Positions 39,257 to 53,312 of a DNA stretch of 64,000 bases are shown in pieces. Below the pieces are notes generated by a model. The model was not told the origin of the DNA and made no database searches. It worked only from the letters and a program-made list of their open reading frames with translations. The stretch comes from Lepidonotus clava. Its lineage: Eukaryota; Annelida; Polychaeta; Phyllodocida; Polynoidae. The stretch lies in contig OW387147.1 of assembly GCA_936440205.1 (NCBI GenBank), positions 17,633,629-17,697,628 of the forward strand, in the 5' to 3' direction. How positions within the stretch are numbered: the stretch's first letter is position 1; each line of letters opens with the position of its first letter. The position numbers and the translations under genes were made by a program.

Positions 39257-42200
39257 TTGGTAAGCCATCTGGCCAGATTGGACGTGTCCAGGCCATGTGG
39301 CCCCAGATAAAAGAAGTCATAAGTGCCAATTAGCACTGAATAAGCCAATTGTTTCCTTGATTGGTAAAGTGCAATGGGCTTTGGTTTAGGGCATCTTTTG
39401 ACATGCAGCATTGGTGGGAATTTTGGTCTCAATTTTCCAAGTTCCAGTGTGTGAAATTATGTTGCTTACATTGAACGAGAAATATATGCAAGACATACAT
39501 ATATACCATACTTGCATTAGATGATGTCACACATTAGATTAATATGCTTATATCTTGAGTATGTGACATTAATTGTTGCTAATATAAATATAGCATTATC
39601 AATGACAATAACCAAATGCTTAAAAAGTGTAACGACCTACTTCCACTTAAGGTCAACCCCTATTCCATCCAGGTCCCTCCCGCTAACAATATGGATTAAC
39701 TTTGGCATTGTGGAACGTTCAGGCTCGTAGTTTTGACACACCCATGTGGGAAAAAACTGGGACTGAACCAATGGCAAAAATGTAGGTAATTCCTTCAGAC
39801 TGTGGGTTCCTGCTGTTTTAAATCCAGAACCTCTGGGCGTTAAGTGAGTCCCTTGTCGAACCCTTCTATTCTGAAGTCAGGTGGATTAGATTTAGGTCGT
39901 CTAGGTCAGGATTACACAACAGCTAAACAGTAGGAAACCCCTATTTACACTTGCGATCTGGAAAAGGAGATTAGCTTGGCGTAACTCAGTAATTGTGGCC
40001 TCCTCAAGCGGAAAAAGGAAACAAATATGCTTTCTGTAATGAAAGGAAGCCTTATCAGATCTGGCACAAGTAGGGATTGTGTAGGGATTTGAAAAAAGGT
40101 GTAGGTCTATACATGCTTTTCATTGTAAAAGAACATGCTTTTTTGGTAACATTCAACAGCTATATATGTACTAGCTGTTTAATTTTATCACACACAAAAT
40201 CTGTGACATAAGTAACATACTTAAAACGATTATTGTCAACTGATTATAAAGAAAATATTTCATTCTGAGAATAATATTCTAATGACGAAAATTTGGAATG
40301 GCTGGTTTAAAAAGGGAAAACATTGAAGCCATACATGTACACTGACTGCCCCCACTGTCTAGCTAAATAAGGAACACACATACAGGTGTTTAATTGATCA
40401 CAGCCATAACGAGCACTGCCCTGACATAATGGGCAGCTACACAGATACTCCTTTCCATCAATTATAGATACAGTATCGATCACAAACAGAACCATAATAA
40501 GACCACAGAATGTTAGCAGTCCCCTTCATGGCATAGATATGGCATAGATATAGAGAACAAACCATGCCTTATGTGCTGTTTCTATGCCTTATGTATATTA
40601 CATACATTGAAGTGTTGTGAATAACCTGACACAAAAAATATCAGGACAAAAACACGAGGTTCAATGTTGGAGAATGGGCCAACAGCCTGGCTATGGGCCA
40701 GGATTAAGAGCATGAGCCGATGATCGGATATCGATCCTCCAGTAGTCATTATTGATCCCCTCATCTCACATGCTAAGCAGAGAGAAAATAGACACGGGAG
40801 TTTCCCGTAAGATACAACATTTATAGCATACTGGTTGTAAATGGTGCTGTGCCTCTGTGGGCTTATTTTCGTCCCGTATCAGTACAACATGCGTGTATGG
40901 GCTGCAACTGAGATGTGTGTCAGGTGTGATTTAAAGGTGTTTTAAACAGTGGGAGCACTCCTGTGTATGCATGGAGTTGTGGTGTGGTGTGCTAAATTAT
41001 CCTGGCGGTCCGCAGCTGTTTTTGGTGGTGCTGGCTGGCAGTGGGAATAATGTCAACAGTTACCTGTAATACCATGCAGGTGGAAGCTGACTGCTGAGGG
41101 TGGCAATAGGCCCAGTTTACACAACACGATTTAAGTTAATGATTGCTATCAAGATCTTTATGAATTTCACACAATATGTGTTTGAGAGTTTGATTTCTGG
41201 TAGCAACATCTCACGACAGGTCTCTGAATATCATTTATAAGGATATGTGGTATTTTCCTTTATGTTATGTATTTTGACTGAGAAAATCGAGGGGTTCGGA
41301 GACTAAAATCGTCCATTGTGAAGTGGGCTTAACACCCCTACAGGTAGAACCGGTAAGGTGAGGCCTGTTCAAATTATAACATGGCTTCATTTGGCAAATA
41401 ATTCGGTCGTCCTTTAAAAATATAAATTCTACGTCTTTCTAAATGTCATCGAAACACACAATTGCTACAGAATCCATTCCGAATTGTTATTAGACTATTG
41501 GCCTTTAAAGAAATATATTGACTGATTTCTATGAAAAAAGTACAATTGTTTTGGTAATGTCAATATGCTCAATAGATAGAAATGAGCGTTATGAGACTTG
41601 TCGGCATATGAGAAAATGGAAGCGTTCTTATTGCATTAGCATTTTCCTTATCCTTCTTACCACATTATCATAGTATATATAGATGTGGGTCATTGCTAGA
41701 TTTAATATGATGGTATCTAGGTGCAACATTTCTATATATTATGTGGAATTCACTTTTCTTTGAGGCCAAGTACCACAAATCGTGACCCACATTTTCCTTT
41801 GCTACCCACCTCCAGTTTGTCTTTCGAATGGAGTATCAATTACATTCCCCACACCTGATCATGAAAGTCTAATGTGACCTCCTCCCCTCGGGGGGTCCTG
41901 ACCTCCGCCCCTGGGGTCAAAGACCAGACTTTTTGGGTCTTGACTCTGAGAAGTAGGTGCAAAATCAAAGTGACCCGGTTCCTCCCTCCGCCGGGAGGTG
42001 GCAGGCCGTGTGGATAGCTGGTATTCATTCATTTGCTGATTTTATTAGCACCTCAATAAAGGTGTCGGACCACTGAATCGGAGCTGAAAGTACTTCGCAG
42101 AATATTGAGGAATATATCAAATATATTGCCATCGGAATGTGAGAGTTTAGTACTGCGGTTAAGGTTAAGATGATAAAAGTTACAAGGTTACTCTTCTTTG

Positions 42201-43802
42201 TAACAACAGCTAAATTCTTTATTTTTGGGAGGGATATTTCGACATGTACATATGATAAAGTAATAGAAGTGTTTTTGTGTCTGTAAGATAGGGAAAGATA
42301 CAAACCTATAACGTATCAAAGTTAGAAATCCAATATGCCGATACAGTTATTTCTCGACTTGATAACTTGTATCTAAAGTAAGCATAGTAACTTATATAAA
42401 ACGATTCAGTATAAGCATACGAAGATGGTGGGTAACTTGATATGATAAACCTTCTTTCAATGTTGAGTTGTTGCTGAGATGTTGTTACTCACAACATAAC
42501 AGTACACCAGAGATGTAACTACATAAACAGTAAGATCTACCAGTAAGGAGTGGTTGTGGGAGAGGGTGGTGAATACATTTGTGTATTGTTCCCACTTGAA
42601 TCACAACCACCACTTGCTACCAAACACACAATGGTACCAGTGGCAAAGTGTCAGACTCTGAAGGAACCACCTCATGAATGGTCTCAGAACATGTCTAACC
42701 TACATGCCAAACGTGGTCATCCTTGACTCACAGCAAAACAACGCGGGGTTTTAACGTTCTACTGGTGTCCCCTCCCAACAACCTGTTGGAATCTTAGTCA
42801 TCCCACTAGATAAGCACAAAGAATGCATCTCATTAGTGAAGCAGCTCTGATTTCACCTACACCCTCTTGTTTAGAATTGTGAAAGTATGTAGAGGGGTTT
42901 AATTTTGTTTTAGTCATGGAATTTTGGCTGTTAGAGAGTTAAGAGGAGGTGATGGCACCACCCTGGGAGAGTGGAGGGGATGAGATTGACGTGAACATTA
43001 GTGAGGAGGATGTAGAAGTGCCACTGGGTTCTCCTCCCGAGGGCCATTTTGAGGTTTTGTGGACCAGGAATCCTGTGGTCGACCACTGGCCCTGATTCCT
43101 GGCAACTTCCGGGCACGCCAGGGCGTAACCATAAAGTAACTATTTTCTTAAATGTTTTTTTTCTGGTTATAGAAATAATAACAATCCCAGTAGCTGCCCA
43201 TCAGTAGGTCACATAGTATTATAAGATCACAAAATAAACCAACTTAGATCCTATCTTTGATCATAATTTTCTAGAGTATGTATCATTTGTCCGCTTCGTG
43301 GTTTTGGCAATGTTACAATATGAAGAGTCATACTCATGTCACAACATCGTCTTTGAGTCAGAATCCTTGTGTGAGTTTTTGAGAATTGATTTTAGTCATA
43401 GACTACCCGCTTGGGTAATTGTTCGGGGAATGTGATAATTATTGTCACAGTCATACACTGCCTCATAAGGTTATTGCAATAAAGAATACAATACTGATAT
43501 ACTTTAGTCATATCTATGATTGTACATTGAAATATTTTCACCATTTACCATTCACCATTTGAGTTATTTTGGTGTTTCCATGGAAAAAGTTTCTCATCTC
43601 TTTGAATAGATCTGTCCTTATTTCTGTTTCTGAGGTTACAGTTTAGACATGTCTGAATAACAGTGCCTGTGCATTGGAAATTAATAAAATACTTTTGTGC
43701 TTTTGATGACTGGTAGCTGTGTAGAGATATAATCAATTTACTTTCTATGTAATTTATCCAACCAATTTACTTTCTATGTATTCCCACTTTTCATGACTGT
43801 AT

Positions 43803-43842
43803 CTAATCAATGTATTTTCTATTTTCTCATTACCAGGTGAGT
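43803..43842 (+). other. Recursive splice site (zero-length exon)
   Basis: CTAAT (43803-43807) is followed by an AG-free tract, TGTATTTTCTATTTTCTCAT, then TACCAG ending at 43836. GTGAGT begins at 43837. Both halves are close to consensus. It lies 20.7 kb after the site at 23146 and 13.4 kb before the first visible coding exon, a spacing typical of ratchet points. Confidence 0.62.
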
Positions 43843-44364
43843 GTCGGTTCCCATGCCGTGAGTCGGTTCGTATGTTTAATTGGCAGATGTGAGTTCTGGG
43901 GCGTGGTAAGTGAGGGTCACCGCTCCCCACACTAGAGCCGTGAAGCCGTTTAGATTCCATGCACAGAGTTCCCTTAAGGTCCACATCTTCCTAACCACAG
44001 AGCAATCCCCCCATAAAAAGGGGGCTCTTTTACCGAAGATTAATTGCACCTGTCCTTGGCTTGACAATTTTCTGAAGAGGGTGATGAGCTGTGAAGTCCG
44101 GCGTCTGCCTACCTAGTTATTTACAACACGCGAGTAGGCCATCCCTGGTACATCCCCCATGGATAATGTGCACTCTAAATCAGTGCATTACTGTCCCCAT
44201 CAAATATTCAGTGTGGGAAGTCAAAAATATGCCGCGTCCTGATTTTTATTCCAATGGCAAAATGTTAAGAAAGGTGAACCCATGGATATGTGTATGGACA
44301 ATTAAGAAGTTTATACCTTGTGGGGTTGCATCTAATCTAATTATATAAGTTTGTGAAACGCTAT

Positions 44365-44603
44365 GGAATTCTAAACGGAAATTTCATGGAATATCGGGGG
44401 ATAAAAGACAGTGGGGTGGGTTTTTGGAGAAAGAGGCCAAACGTTTGAACAAACGTTAGGTGAGGTGTAGATGTAAGTAAGCATGGCCTTACTTTGCGCG
44501 GGTTTCAGTTAAACTTCTGGAAATATCCAAGAATTCTTAACGGAATTTTCATGGTTTACCACCTAGGGGGATAAAAGAAAATGGACTGGATTTTGGAGAA
44601 AGC
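44365..44603 (+). repeat. Diverged direct repeat, two copies about 165 bp apart
   Basis: GAATTCTAAACGGAAATTTC and GAATTCTTAACGGAATTTTC each lead into GGGGGATAAAAGA and then TTTTTGGAGAAAG or ATTTTGGAGAAAG. The copies span roughly 44367-44434 and 44531-44603, with small indels. Confidence 0.8.
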
Positions 44604-47600
44604 GCTTAGGGGTTTCTGAAAAAAGGGGGTGGATATGGGTTGTGTCCCTGCCAATCCACACGTCAAGGCATATGGCTCGTTGGCGGCAGAGACGGGTACA
44701 ATCACTTCCCAAACACAATAGCCTAGTTTTACACAGTCGACATGCTGCATGCTAAAGGTGGGGGATTCCTGAGGGCGGCGCTACCCCTGTAGACCAGGGG
44801 ATACCTGCAAATAGGGGCAGAACACGCAACCTTACTGTGTGCCGCCTTCCGCCTCCGCCACGCCCCCCCTTGTGAAGACCCCCTGTCGAGGCTGTTGCTT
44901 CTAGACCCTTGTAGGAGGGGGTACTCAATTTTTGAAAGAAGGTGGCCAACAATTTAAATAACAATCTCTGGTATTCTGGATGAAAACACTATAGCCGTTG
45001 CTAAAATTGAGTCTCAAGCTTTATTGCAAAATCCATAGACAAAAGTGAACCAATTTCATTGTCAGAGGTTCGTAATTTTGCGTATGTTATATGATTCCAT
45101 TGAGTTGTAGAGACAGAGGTTTAGAGAGAAACATTACCCCTAAAGATGAAGGCAAGCGTCTTACCTTACACTACTTGAAAACATCATAGAAGTATTAATC
45201 AAAATATGGTGCTCTTCTCGTTGTAGACTTGACAGCCTCCGTGTTAGTTCTATTCTCATAATCCCTCTCCAAGTACAATTTCTGGGACCTATATAACGTA
45301 CAAAATAAATAGCTGTTTTTGGAGTGAGTAATCCCCCTCTAACCTTCTCCCAGTCAACCTAGGCCTACCCCCTTCTGGGAAACTTGGCTTTTCGTCCCAC
45401 CCCCTGTGACCTGCCCCTGACCCCACGCAGGGGGTATGATAATTAATTACACAAAGAACAGCCATAAATCAAGGCCCACTTAAGGCCTGCTTCTACATTT
45501 TTTCACCTTTTCAGGGTAGCGGATTTCCTTTTTTTCCCCCGAGCAGAAGTTCAGGAGGGTTGAGGGTATAGTGGGGAGGTAATGGGGCAGTGAAGATTGG
45601 TCTTTTTAAGATAAGGTGCCCAGAAAAGATAGGCCAGATCGGTGGGGGTGAGCTGGGTGTATGGCATCTATCAACAGCTTGTTTAGACCTCTCCCACACC
45701 CCTAGTCGTGGGGAACCCAATAAACTGGCCGCCGACAAGACATCTGGTCAGCATTCTAGTCAGTGTTTATAATTATTTAATTCAGTAAAAACATCAGGTT
45801 TGAATTAGAATTCCATGCTGCTTTGCTTTTGTGAAATGCATCATAATATTATCATAGTATGAAAACGTTGGGTTCAGTTTAATATTATGAGGTTTCATGT
45901 TATCTCTATGTTATGAGATGAAAGTATTAAAATATTGATAGTTACACATGTCACAACCTTTCCTTTGTATTTGGATTAAAGAAATGACCAGCGACATCTG
46001 TCATGTGATAACTGGCACCATTCGGGGGCTTCGTTGTCATAATAATGTGATTTTATCCAAACATATAAATGTCTCATTTTCAAGAAATCATTATCAATAT
46101 GGCCTACATATCTAACAGTAAACAGTGACGGAATATCAGGGCAGTTGAAGTATTTTCAATAAACGAAAAACAAGCACAGCAATATTACAATATTTGACAA
46201 CCAATCTTCACTTCTAGAATTATTTTTGTGTAGCTGTATAGAGGTCCAAATCTAGTCTTCCTGGCTATATCAATTGACTAGATAAATAATGTTATGACTT
46301 CAGACGTCACTAATGGCCAGAATTAATACCCCAGTCCCCTCAGGGACTTGCTCACACCAGCCTCTATCTAAGGTGTCAAACCTCCTCACACCTTTTAGGA
46401 ACGTGTCAAATCTGCCCTAAGTGCATAATACCATAATCTCAGTGTATTTTGTAAACACATATTCCCTCGAGGGACTGCATTACCCTTTATAATAAATACC
46501 CCTTTGTGTAACTAAACGAGGGTCACAAGCCCTCTCCAGGCCCAACCCAGACTGTGAAATTGATCTAATAAGGCCTTGCACACCTGTAGCGCCCCGTCCA
46601 AGTAATTACCTGTGATTACCCTCACCTGGGCGTCTCACCTCGCCTCCTCCTGGGTCCCGCACCCCCTGGAGGGCAGGGGCTGCAGTAATGAGCCGCCAAT
46701 GACTGTTAATGAGGGCTACATGCTGCCCACATTGTCCACATACCTATGTGCCAGGCGCTGGTCAGACTTGGTAATTGGGGTCCATATGTCGGCCTTTGTC
46801 TTGTCTGGGCTTCACGGTTTGTGCCCGTTACCAGGGGGACGGGAGGGCACCTGGAGGGGACAGGAGGGGGGCTGGAGGGGGCCAGGAGTGGACGCTTCAG
46901 ATGACGGTCAAGTATAGTCTTTATTGTGGCGGTTCTGTTTATTGTGATCGTCCTTTGCGCTCTGTATAGAGCTTTAATCAGCGGAATTTGATGGGAGGCT
47001 TTAATCATGGCCGTTTGTAATAGCTTCAATTATGGATGTTTTCTATGGGATGACATATGTTTTCAACCCCTCAGACGTCCTTATATTCTTTCATTTCGAC
47101 AATCTTAGGAATATGACATTTTATTATTTAATTGCTGTTGAAGTAAAGTATACTATGGTTCCACAGCGGCTCTTTGTCTATGAAAGGGGACGCGGAGGAC
47201 AGATAGTGCTAATGATAATCATGTCACAAATTAACAACATTCTACTTGAAAATTGTTTGTTCTGTTCGATAACAGTTCCCTGTTAGGTTGGCATGGAAAT
47301 GTGATGGTCAAATAAAGAAGAGAAAAAGAACAAGTAACGTTTTTGAGACAGTGGTATCTACAAGTAGAAGGATATCTAACATTCAGTAAGACATATCAAT
47401 GATAATGATTATTTGAGTGCACATGACAATTTAACTTACAAGGAATAGCTTTAATATAATGAAAACCATTGAAACATAGACATTTCAAAATCAATCAAAT
47501 TCAATATTTCAACAGCCCTATCCCATGTCCAATTGCAGTACCCAGCAATCAAATTTCAATCAGTAAGTCCCCAGCCAACCTGGGTGAAACCAGTAATTCT

Positions 47601-50600
47601 GAAGCCCTAATTCATAAGGCATTGACTCAGCCCCACCCTACAAGCTTGGGGGCCCTTGTCCCCAGCCTGGCCCCACCATACCCCAACCGCCATCTCACCT
47701 GTCCCTAACGACCACAACACCTGTCGGCACGCCCTCTGCCGACAGCCGTCCACACCCCTCACGTGGGGGTCATATCTCATCAGCCTAACGATATGCCTCA
47801 CGCCTCCATACCTCATACGTTATCGGCTTATGAGCTTGAATTTTGGCGGCACTTTGAGCCCATGAAAACAGATATTTAGCCCTCGTAATTAGTCATCTGT
47901 TTGAGGGTTGGGCCTGTTCGGAGATTCATAGGGTGTCGTTGGTATTAGTGCATGGTCCTTAGTAGACTATACACGTAGTCCGCTCACGACCACTGCATGC
48001 ATCATATTATGATAAATGCACCATGTACATAATTGCACACATGTATGGCATATATGTGACAAGAATATAGACCACCAATGTAGAAGAAATTTGATACTAG
48101 TAGGCAGAATTTGTTTGATTCCATTTTCTATTTATTTACCGGGGGAGGAGGAAGGGGGGGGGGGGGGGTTACGGATGAACCAGAAAAGAATGATATTAAA
48201 TAATGATCAATCTGACTGATAGGAATACAAGCTAAAGTCCACTTACAGATTTTCACCCGATTCCGATGTTCAAATATACGAAGCTATTCATTCAGGATAC
48301 AATTAGGCCTATATCAAATTGCACTTATAATTTGAGTAAACTCAACGTTTATATGTCGTCCCCAACACCAATATGCGATCCCATAAATGAGGATTGCATG
48401 AAGAGTAATCACCAGCAATTCATGATCATAAAAACCGTCGTATTACTTATAATCATGTTTTCAGCATTTGCACATCTGCAGTATAATTGTACGTAGATAT
48501 TGGCGGTTCTTATTGTAAATCATAACCCTATCATCCACTTGGTGAGAGCAGCTCATCACCGTGTTGAGAGCAGCCTCCCGTGTTGAGGGGTGAGAGGTGT
48601 GGTGAGGGGGCAGTCAGGTGGGGAGATTGGCGTCACGTCGGGGTAAGCCTGGACTGCGCAGAACGTGAGAAACCAGGTGGTCGACGCGCACAGCGGAAGC
48701 GGAAGTCCTTTTATAGGGGTCAGCTGATGGATTTCACAGTGCCATAAGTATCAGTCTGCAGACGTGCAATCTAAGTTATGATTAGAAAATAGAACATGGA
48801 CTATAAAGAAAAGAGTAAGATTTGGATTGAAAGAAAAACCTGAATTTTGTATTATTTTTAAGCATGGGGGTTTGAAATGATATGTTCACTTGGTTAATTT
48901 GATACTAAAGATTGTTAAATACAGAAAAGACGCGGGATGAGGGGGGAAAACTAATATAGAAATATTTATTCGGAAATTCTTGACAATCCTTCAATCTTCT
49001 TGTACTTTGTAACTTATTTTCACCAAGATTCTAAAGCCTACTCAGGCTGCAAATTTGCATAGAACATTTAGATGAAATTCTCTGTAAATCCTTTTCTTTG
49101 AAAATACTCCCCGCTTCCGCTCTGGGTTGAGAGCTGGTGACACCTCTTGAGTACCTTTTGAGCCTCCTCACATTCACCTATTATCACCCATTATACTGGG
49201 ACGCCCCACACTGTGAGGACGCCGATAATACTCTTGTATCATCTCCATGGCAACCAGGAGGATGCTGTGCTTGTTGGCAACACCAAGTGGGTTGTGGGGG
49301 GAGTTGGTGAGGCTGAATAAGTGAGGTGTGAAACCGGCTGTGAAGGCTGTGGGTGGGTGTGAAAACTACTGCAAGGGGGTGGTCCCTGGGTGGGGGCTGG
49401 GACAGTGACTAGAGACAAGGGATGTGGGGACACGGGGGACAATCTGAAAGAGGGACAAATGACCTTCGGGACAAGGGCCCGGCGTGTGTCCTTGGTGACG
49501 GGATTTGTACCCAGGTCACACGACAGAGGGCGCCACACGAGTAACGGTCAACAAAGCACACATTTGCCCGGCCCTGGGGGTCAGGGATCTGGGATAAGGG
49601 ATGGAGGGGGTGTCACCAGTGTCAAGGACTGGTGGCTTCGGTCGTTAGCAGACTTCACTAACGACCACTGGGGAAGAAAGTTAGAAACACATGGCCCATA
49701 CCCCACACAGACCCCCTTCAGATTTTCTATAGATTTGGATGGCAGTCAAAGAGGGCTCTATCTTAATGGCTTTGGAGTCAACAGGCATCTGCCCAATGCC
49801 CTCAGCGAGTCAACAGGCATCTGGGCACCGCCATCAGTGGAGTTACTAGTGTGTGGAGGGGAGGACTGGTCATATGCACGTAGCTACTCCATCAAGCCTT
49901 TTCCCCACTGTCACAGTTTTCGGTTTTGATACCCCCCACACCCTGGGTGCATTCATCAGCCCCTGCAGACCCCAATGGCCGTGTGTATGTAGTTTGTTAC
50001 TGCCATCTGCCGAGCCCTACCTGTCGACACCCTGGCCGGATCAAGATGTGCCCTGTCACAGATCAGGGATTAATGGGTACTGGAGCACCTGGGGGAGGAA
50101 AGGATCAGGATTTCTCCATCTGATAGCCCAGGGGGTTTCCTAACTTATTTTACTCTCCATGGTATCACCAAGGCATTTTCTTCATTAAGAGATAAGTCAC
50201 AACATCCTGGGAATAGCATGTTGTAGGTATCAGAAATTTAAAGCACGTTTGTATAATTTCATTTATTGCTAGAAATGATATAAATGGAGAAGAGTCAATA
50301 TCTCCTGAATGCTGAAAAAAATGTCTAGTGGGTAAATTCAATACTGAATACATTATATATAGAGTCACTTGGTACCAAATACCAAATGCATTATAGAGTC
50401 ACTTGGTAAAACTATACCAAGAATATTCGATGTTTGGAGAAACTGCTGCTGGAAGCACAACAAACCTTCCACTCCTCCCACGCTAAAACAAATAAAGAAA
50501 AAAGATAGATCCCATCCCCTGGGACCAGCAGGAGACCAAACATCTGTCAGAAAGCGCCCAAACTCCCAGCTAACCGACGAGAGAAGAGTTGACTGATCAG

Positions 50601-51217
50601 ATTCAAACTTGTCATCTGGTTGAGAGGCAAGGCAAAATATACAGTGAGCATCTGCTGGGGGAGGCAAGGTAACCAAGGTATCGTGTTCGTGGCGGGAATG
50701 GCGAGCCCTGGAGGCGCGTGTCTTTACACGTGGAGGGAAGGGAATACTGCTGGCTTATCTGATAAGCCCTGAGAGCTATCTCTGCACGTTTGGCTGGGTC
50801 GGGGGCGCAGCCAAACGGTTTGCGTCCCCCAGCTGTATTTGTTCATCACATTGAAGCATGAGTCGCGTGCCAACTGATTAAAGGCCGGGATGTCAAAGGG
50901 TTTGCTGAGTCGCCGCCCGATTGCCATTTGAAGGGGAATGTTGGAGCAGAGGGAAGGGAAGGGATTTAGAGAGGGTAAGGGTAGGATTTTGTTATCTGAG
51001 TTTGAGCAAGGAAACGTGCACCTGGATGTAAGCCAGGACATTGAACAACTGCTGTTCCGTTGAAAAAGGACAAGTGTATCTTATCTAAGGGTCTTCCCTT
51101 TCGGTTGGTAATCTTGAACAAAAAAATATTAGCTGAGAAGGTAACTGAAGCCAAAAGTAAAGGTTAGTTTAAAGATTGAAGTCACATAGATTCTGCTTGG
51201 CAGGAGTTCTTTAGACC

Positions 51218-51341
51218 AGAGAGAGCAAAGTTAAAAGTTTTAACTTTACTCTCTCTGTTTAGACTGGAGGCAATATTAGTCGATTTACTCTAGGCCATTG
51301 GGAAAACCAACGAGAGTCCCTTCTACTCTCGTTGGGAAAAC
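51218..51341. repeat. Second locus of GAGAGT/ACTCTC hairpins
   Basis: Arms 51218-51236 and 51238-51256 are 19 bases each with one mismatch, beginning AGAGAGAGCAAAG and ending CTTTACTCTCTCT. A second hairpin has CCAACGAGAGT (51307-51317) and ACTCTCGTTGG (51325-51335). That second hairpin is flanked by the direct repeat TTGGGAAAAC (51298-51307 and 51332-51341). Confidence 0.85.
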
Positions 51342-52409
51342 ACATCACAGACGTTTAGAAGAAATTCTTTTTAGATTTCAGATAAAATAGTATGGAGAAT
51401 TGATAATCAAAAGTTCCAGAATAAATATTCCAAAGTCTCATATAAAATGATATTTGGATATACTTTTCGGCTGTGCTAACATTACGTGTAATTGATTATT
51501 CATTTGACATTGATCGCTCCCTAGTGTCCATAATAATTAGCTCCCCGCTAAGCAAACTGTTACCACGCGACCAGGTCTTCTTTGTGAGCAATCTCCTCGC
51601 GAAAATAACATTACACAACCTTTTCAATCATACCCTCCCCCCTCCCCCACCCCAGCGGCGGACGACGCTCATGTCGAGGTGTCAATTGGCCAAAACACTA
51701 ACGCCACCGGAAATAGACCTCAGACGCCCCCGGAAGTGGCCTGCCCGCGTCCGACGGGGGCGCTACCTGGCGGCGGTCGGACGCCCGCTGACCACTGGTC
51801 ATTCATCTTGACCACTACAAGAGCGGGATTGTGTCAGGCTCTTTGTCTTGGTCGTAGGGGTCCACAATGACCCTTTCCAAGCGTCCAGCGAGTCCAACCC
51901 CCCCGGCGCTCTTTGTACTTATAGAGGTTTTGTATCATGCCCTCGGGAGGTCTGGACATAGACTTATGTCCTTGTGGGAGGTTGGGGGGTGTTGTTTCAC
52001 CGAGCAGACTAAATGCACTAATAAACAGGGGTGGGTTGTATTAAGTATGTTATGATGCTCATTCATTGATCGAGTGCTCAGAAAATTGTAGTGATGTAAT
52101 GAGAAGAGGTAAAGGTTGTTGAATGAACAACGACACCCTTAGGAATACAGAATGAGATTAGAGAAAAACACAGTGCAATTCACCAGTATATTTCCTATTC
52201 TAAATACAACAAGCTTTCCACGCAGTAAGTTTCTCAACAAGTTTTTCAATTAATTTATTGTTCATACAGAATTTTAAGATTTCTGAAAAACTAATTCTGT
52301 CTTCAGTACAGAAACTAATAATATTACTCCCCTCCTCATAGACAGAAGGTCATAAAGTCTTCCTGGTTCAGCTGTTCGCCGGTAGGGGTGCTGGGGTATG
52401 CGTCACCAA

Positions 52410-52422
52410 GGGTCAAAGGTCA
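52410..52422 (+). promoter_or_regulatory. DR1 nuclear-receptor element
   Basis: GGGTCAAAGGTCA is two GGTCA half-sites in direct repeat with one-base spacing, the ideal site for HNF4- or RXR/USP-type receptors. It lies 4.8 kb upstream of the first visible coding exon. Confidence 0.45.
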
Positions 52423-53312
52423 TTGAGGGTGGGGGTCAGAGATGTACCGCCAGGGGGCACCCCTCGCCGTGGGGCAGAAACCCAAAACGAGGCTTGAGAC
52501 GTCAGGGAGCATCACTGGGGACAGTGCTGACACCTAGTGACATAACCGAGACTCTCTCCGAGGTTGTCATGGTAACTGATACTGGTAAATGATTTAAGTG
52601 GAGCCTTGTGAAGTGGGTTAGGTAGCTGCCGACAACGTTTATAAGGGTTATTGATAACGTTACCATGTTGTCTGGTTCGCCTAATAGTGACGCTATGTTC
52701 TGCCAACGAGTATACATAGTTCTAAGCCGGGAAAAGATGTGCTACACTTCAAGTGAAAAAGAGTTCAGGCAGTGGGCCTAATGTTCGAGAGACCACTTCT
52801 TTGCTTCTGAGTGAAGACATATTATTTGCGTTGAAGCATTAAAAAGGTTATGTATAATGGTAGATAAACTGTTTGGTTGGTAAACAACTTCCCTGGCATA
52901 GCAGAACAAGCTTAAGTTTTTGTATAGTCGACCAAAGTGTTGTTGGTCCTGTGAAAAACTAAACGTTAGTAAAAATTGTTTTGGTCTCCAAACTCCCTAT
53001 AATGATTGGTGGAGAGTAAGAGCTATTGCTACAATTCATAGACCTTTTAACATCTTTCTTCTGGTAGGTGTTAATGCATCTGTCATTTGTCAGGAAGGAC
53101 AGCTATGTGCGGTCAGGTTTTGTTATTTTCCGTGTTCCATGACCAAAGACATGTACACATCTCAAATTTGAATTGAGTTGTTTTCCAACGTTTTGCCTGG
53201 AATTGACTCATCAAGTACAACTGAAAGCATACAGGGTAACTAAAGAATCAAGTCAGACTAAAAGCTTGCAGGATAACTTAAGGATATCCCTAACCCCAGG
53301 AGGTTGTGTGAT

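Larger units (their letters stand above)
23160..43800. other. Non-coding block between the two strongest ratchet candidates
   Basis: It contains an NRF1/CACGTG patch (23527-23650), CACCC-rich text (23820-23920), a poly(A) run with AAAT repeats (24789-24828), the G20/C20 pair (25097-25178), hairpins (26026-26064, 26756-26839, 33591-33615, 39209-39232), a 21-bp tandem pair (28063-28104) and a 32-bp tandem pair (37382-37437). The remaining AT-rich sequence shows nothing I can name. Confidence 0.45.

Noticed and set aside
49390-49929. Longest upstream open frame, 179 codons on the plus strand
   Set aside because: It lies in GC-rich sequence with few stops, matches no family I know, has an internal duplicated phrase, and lacks supporting splice or promoter structure.
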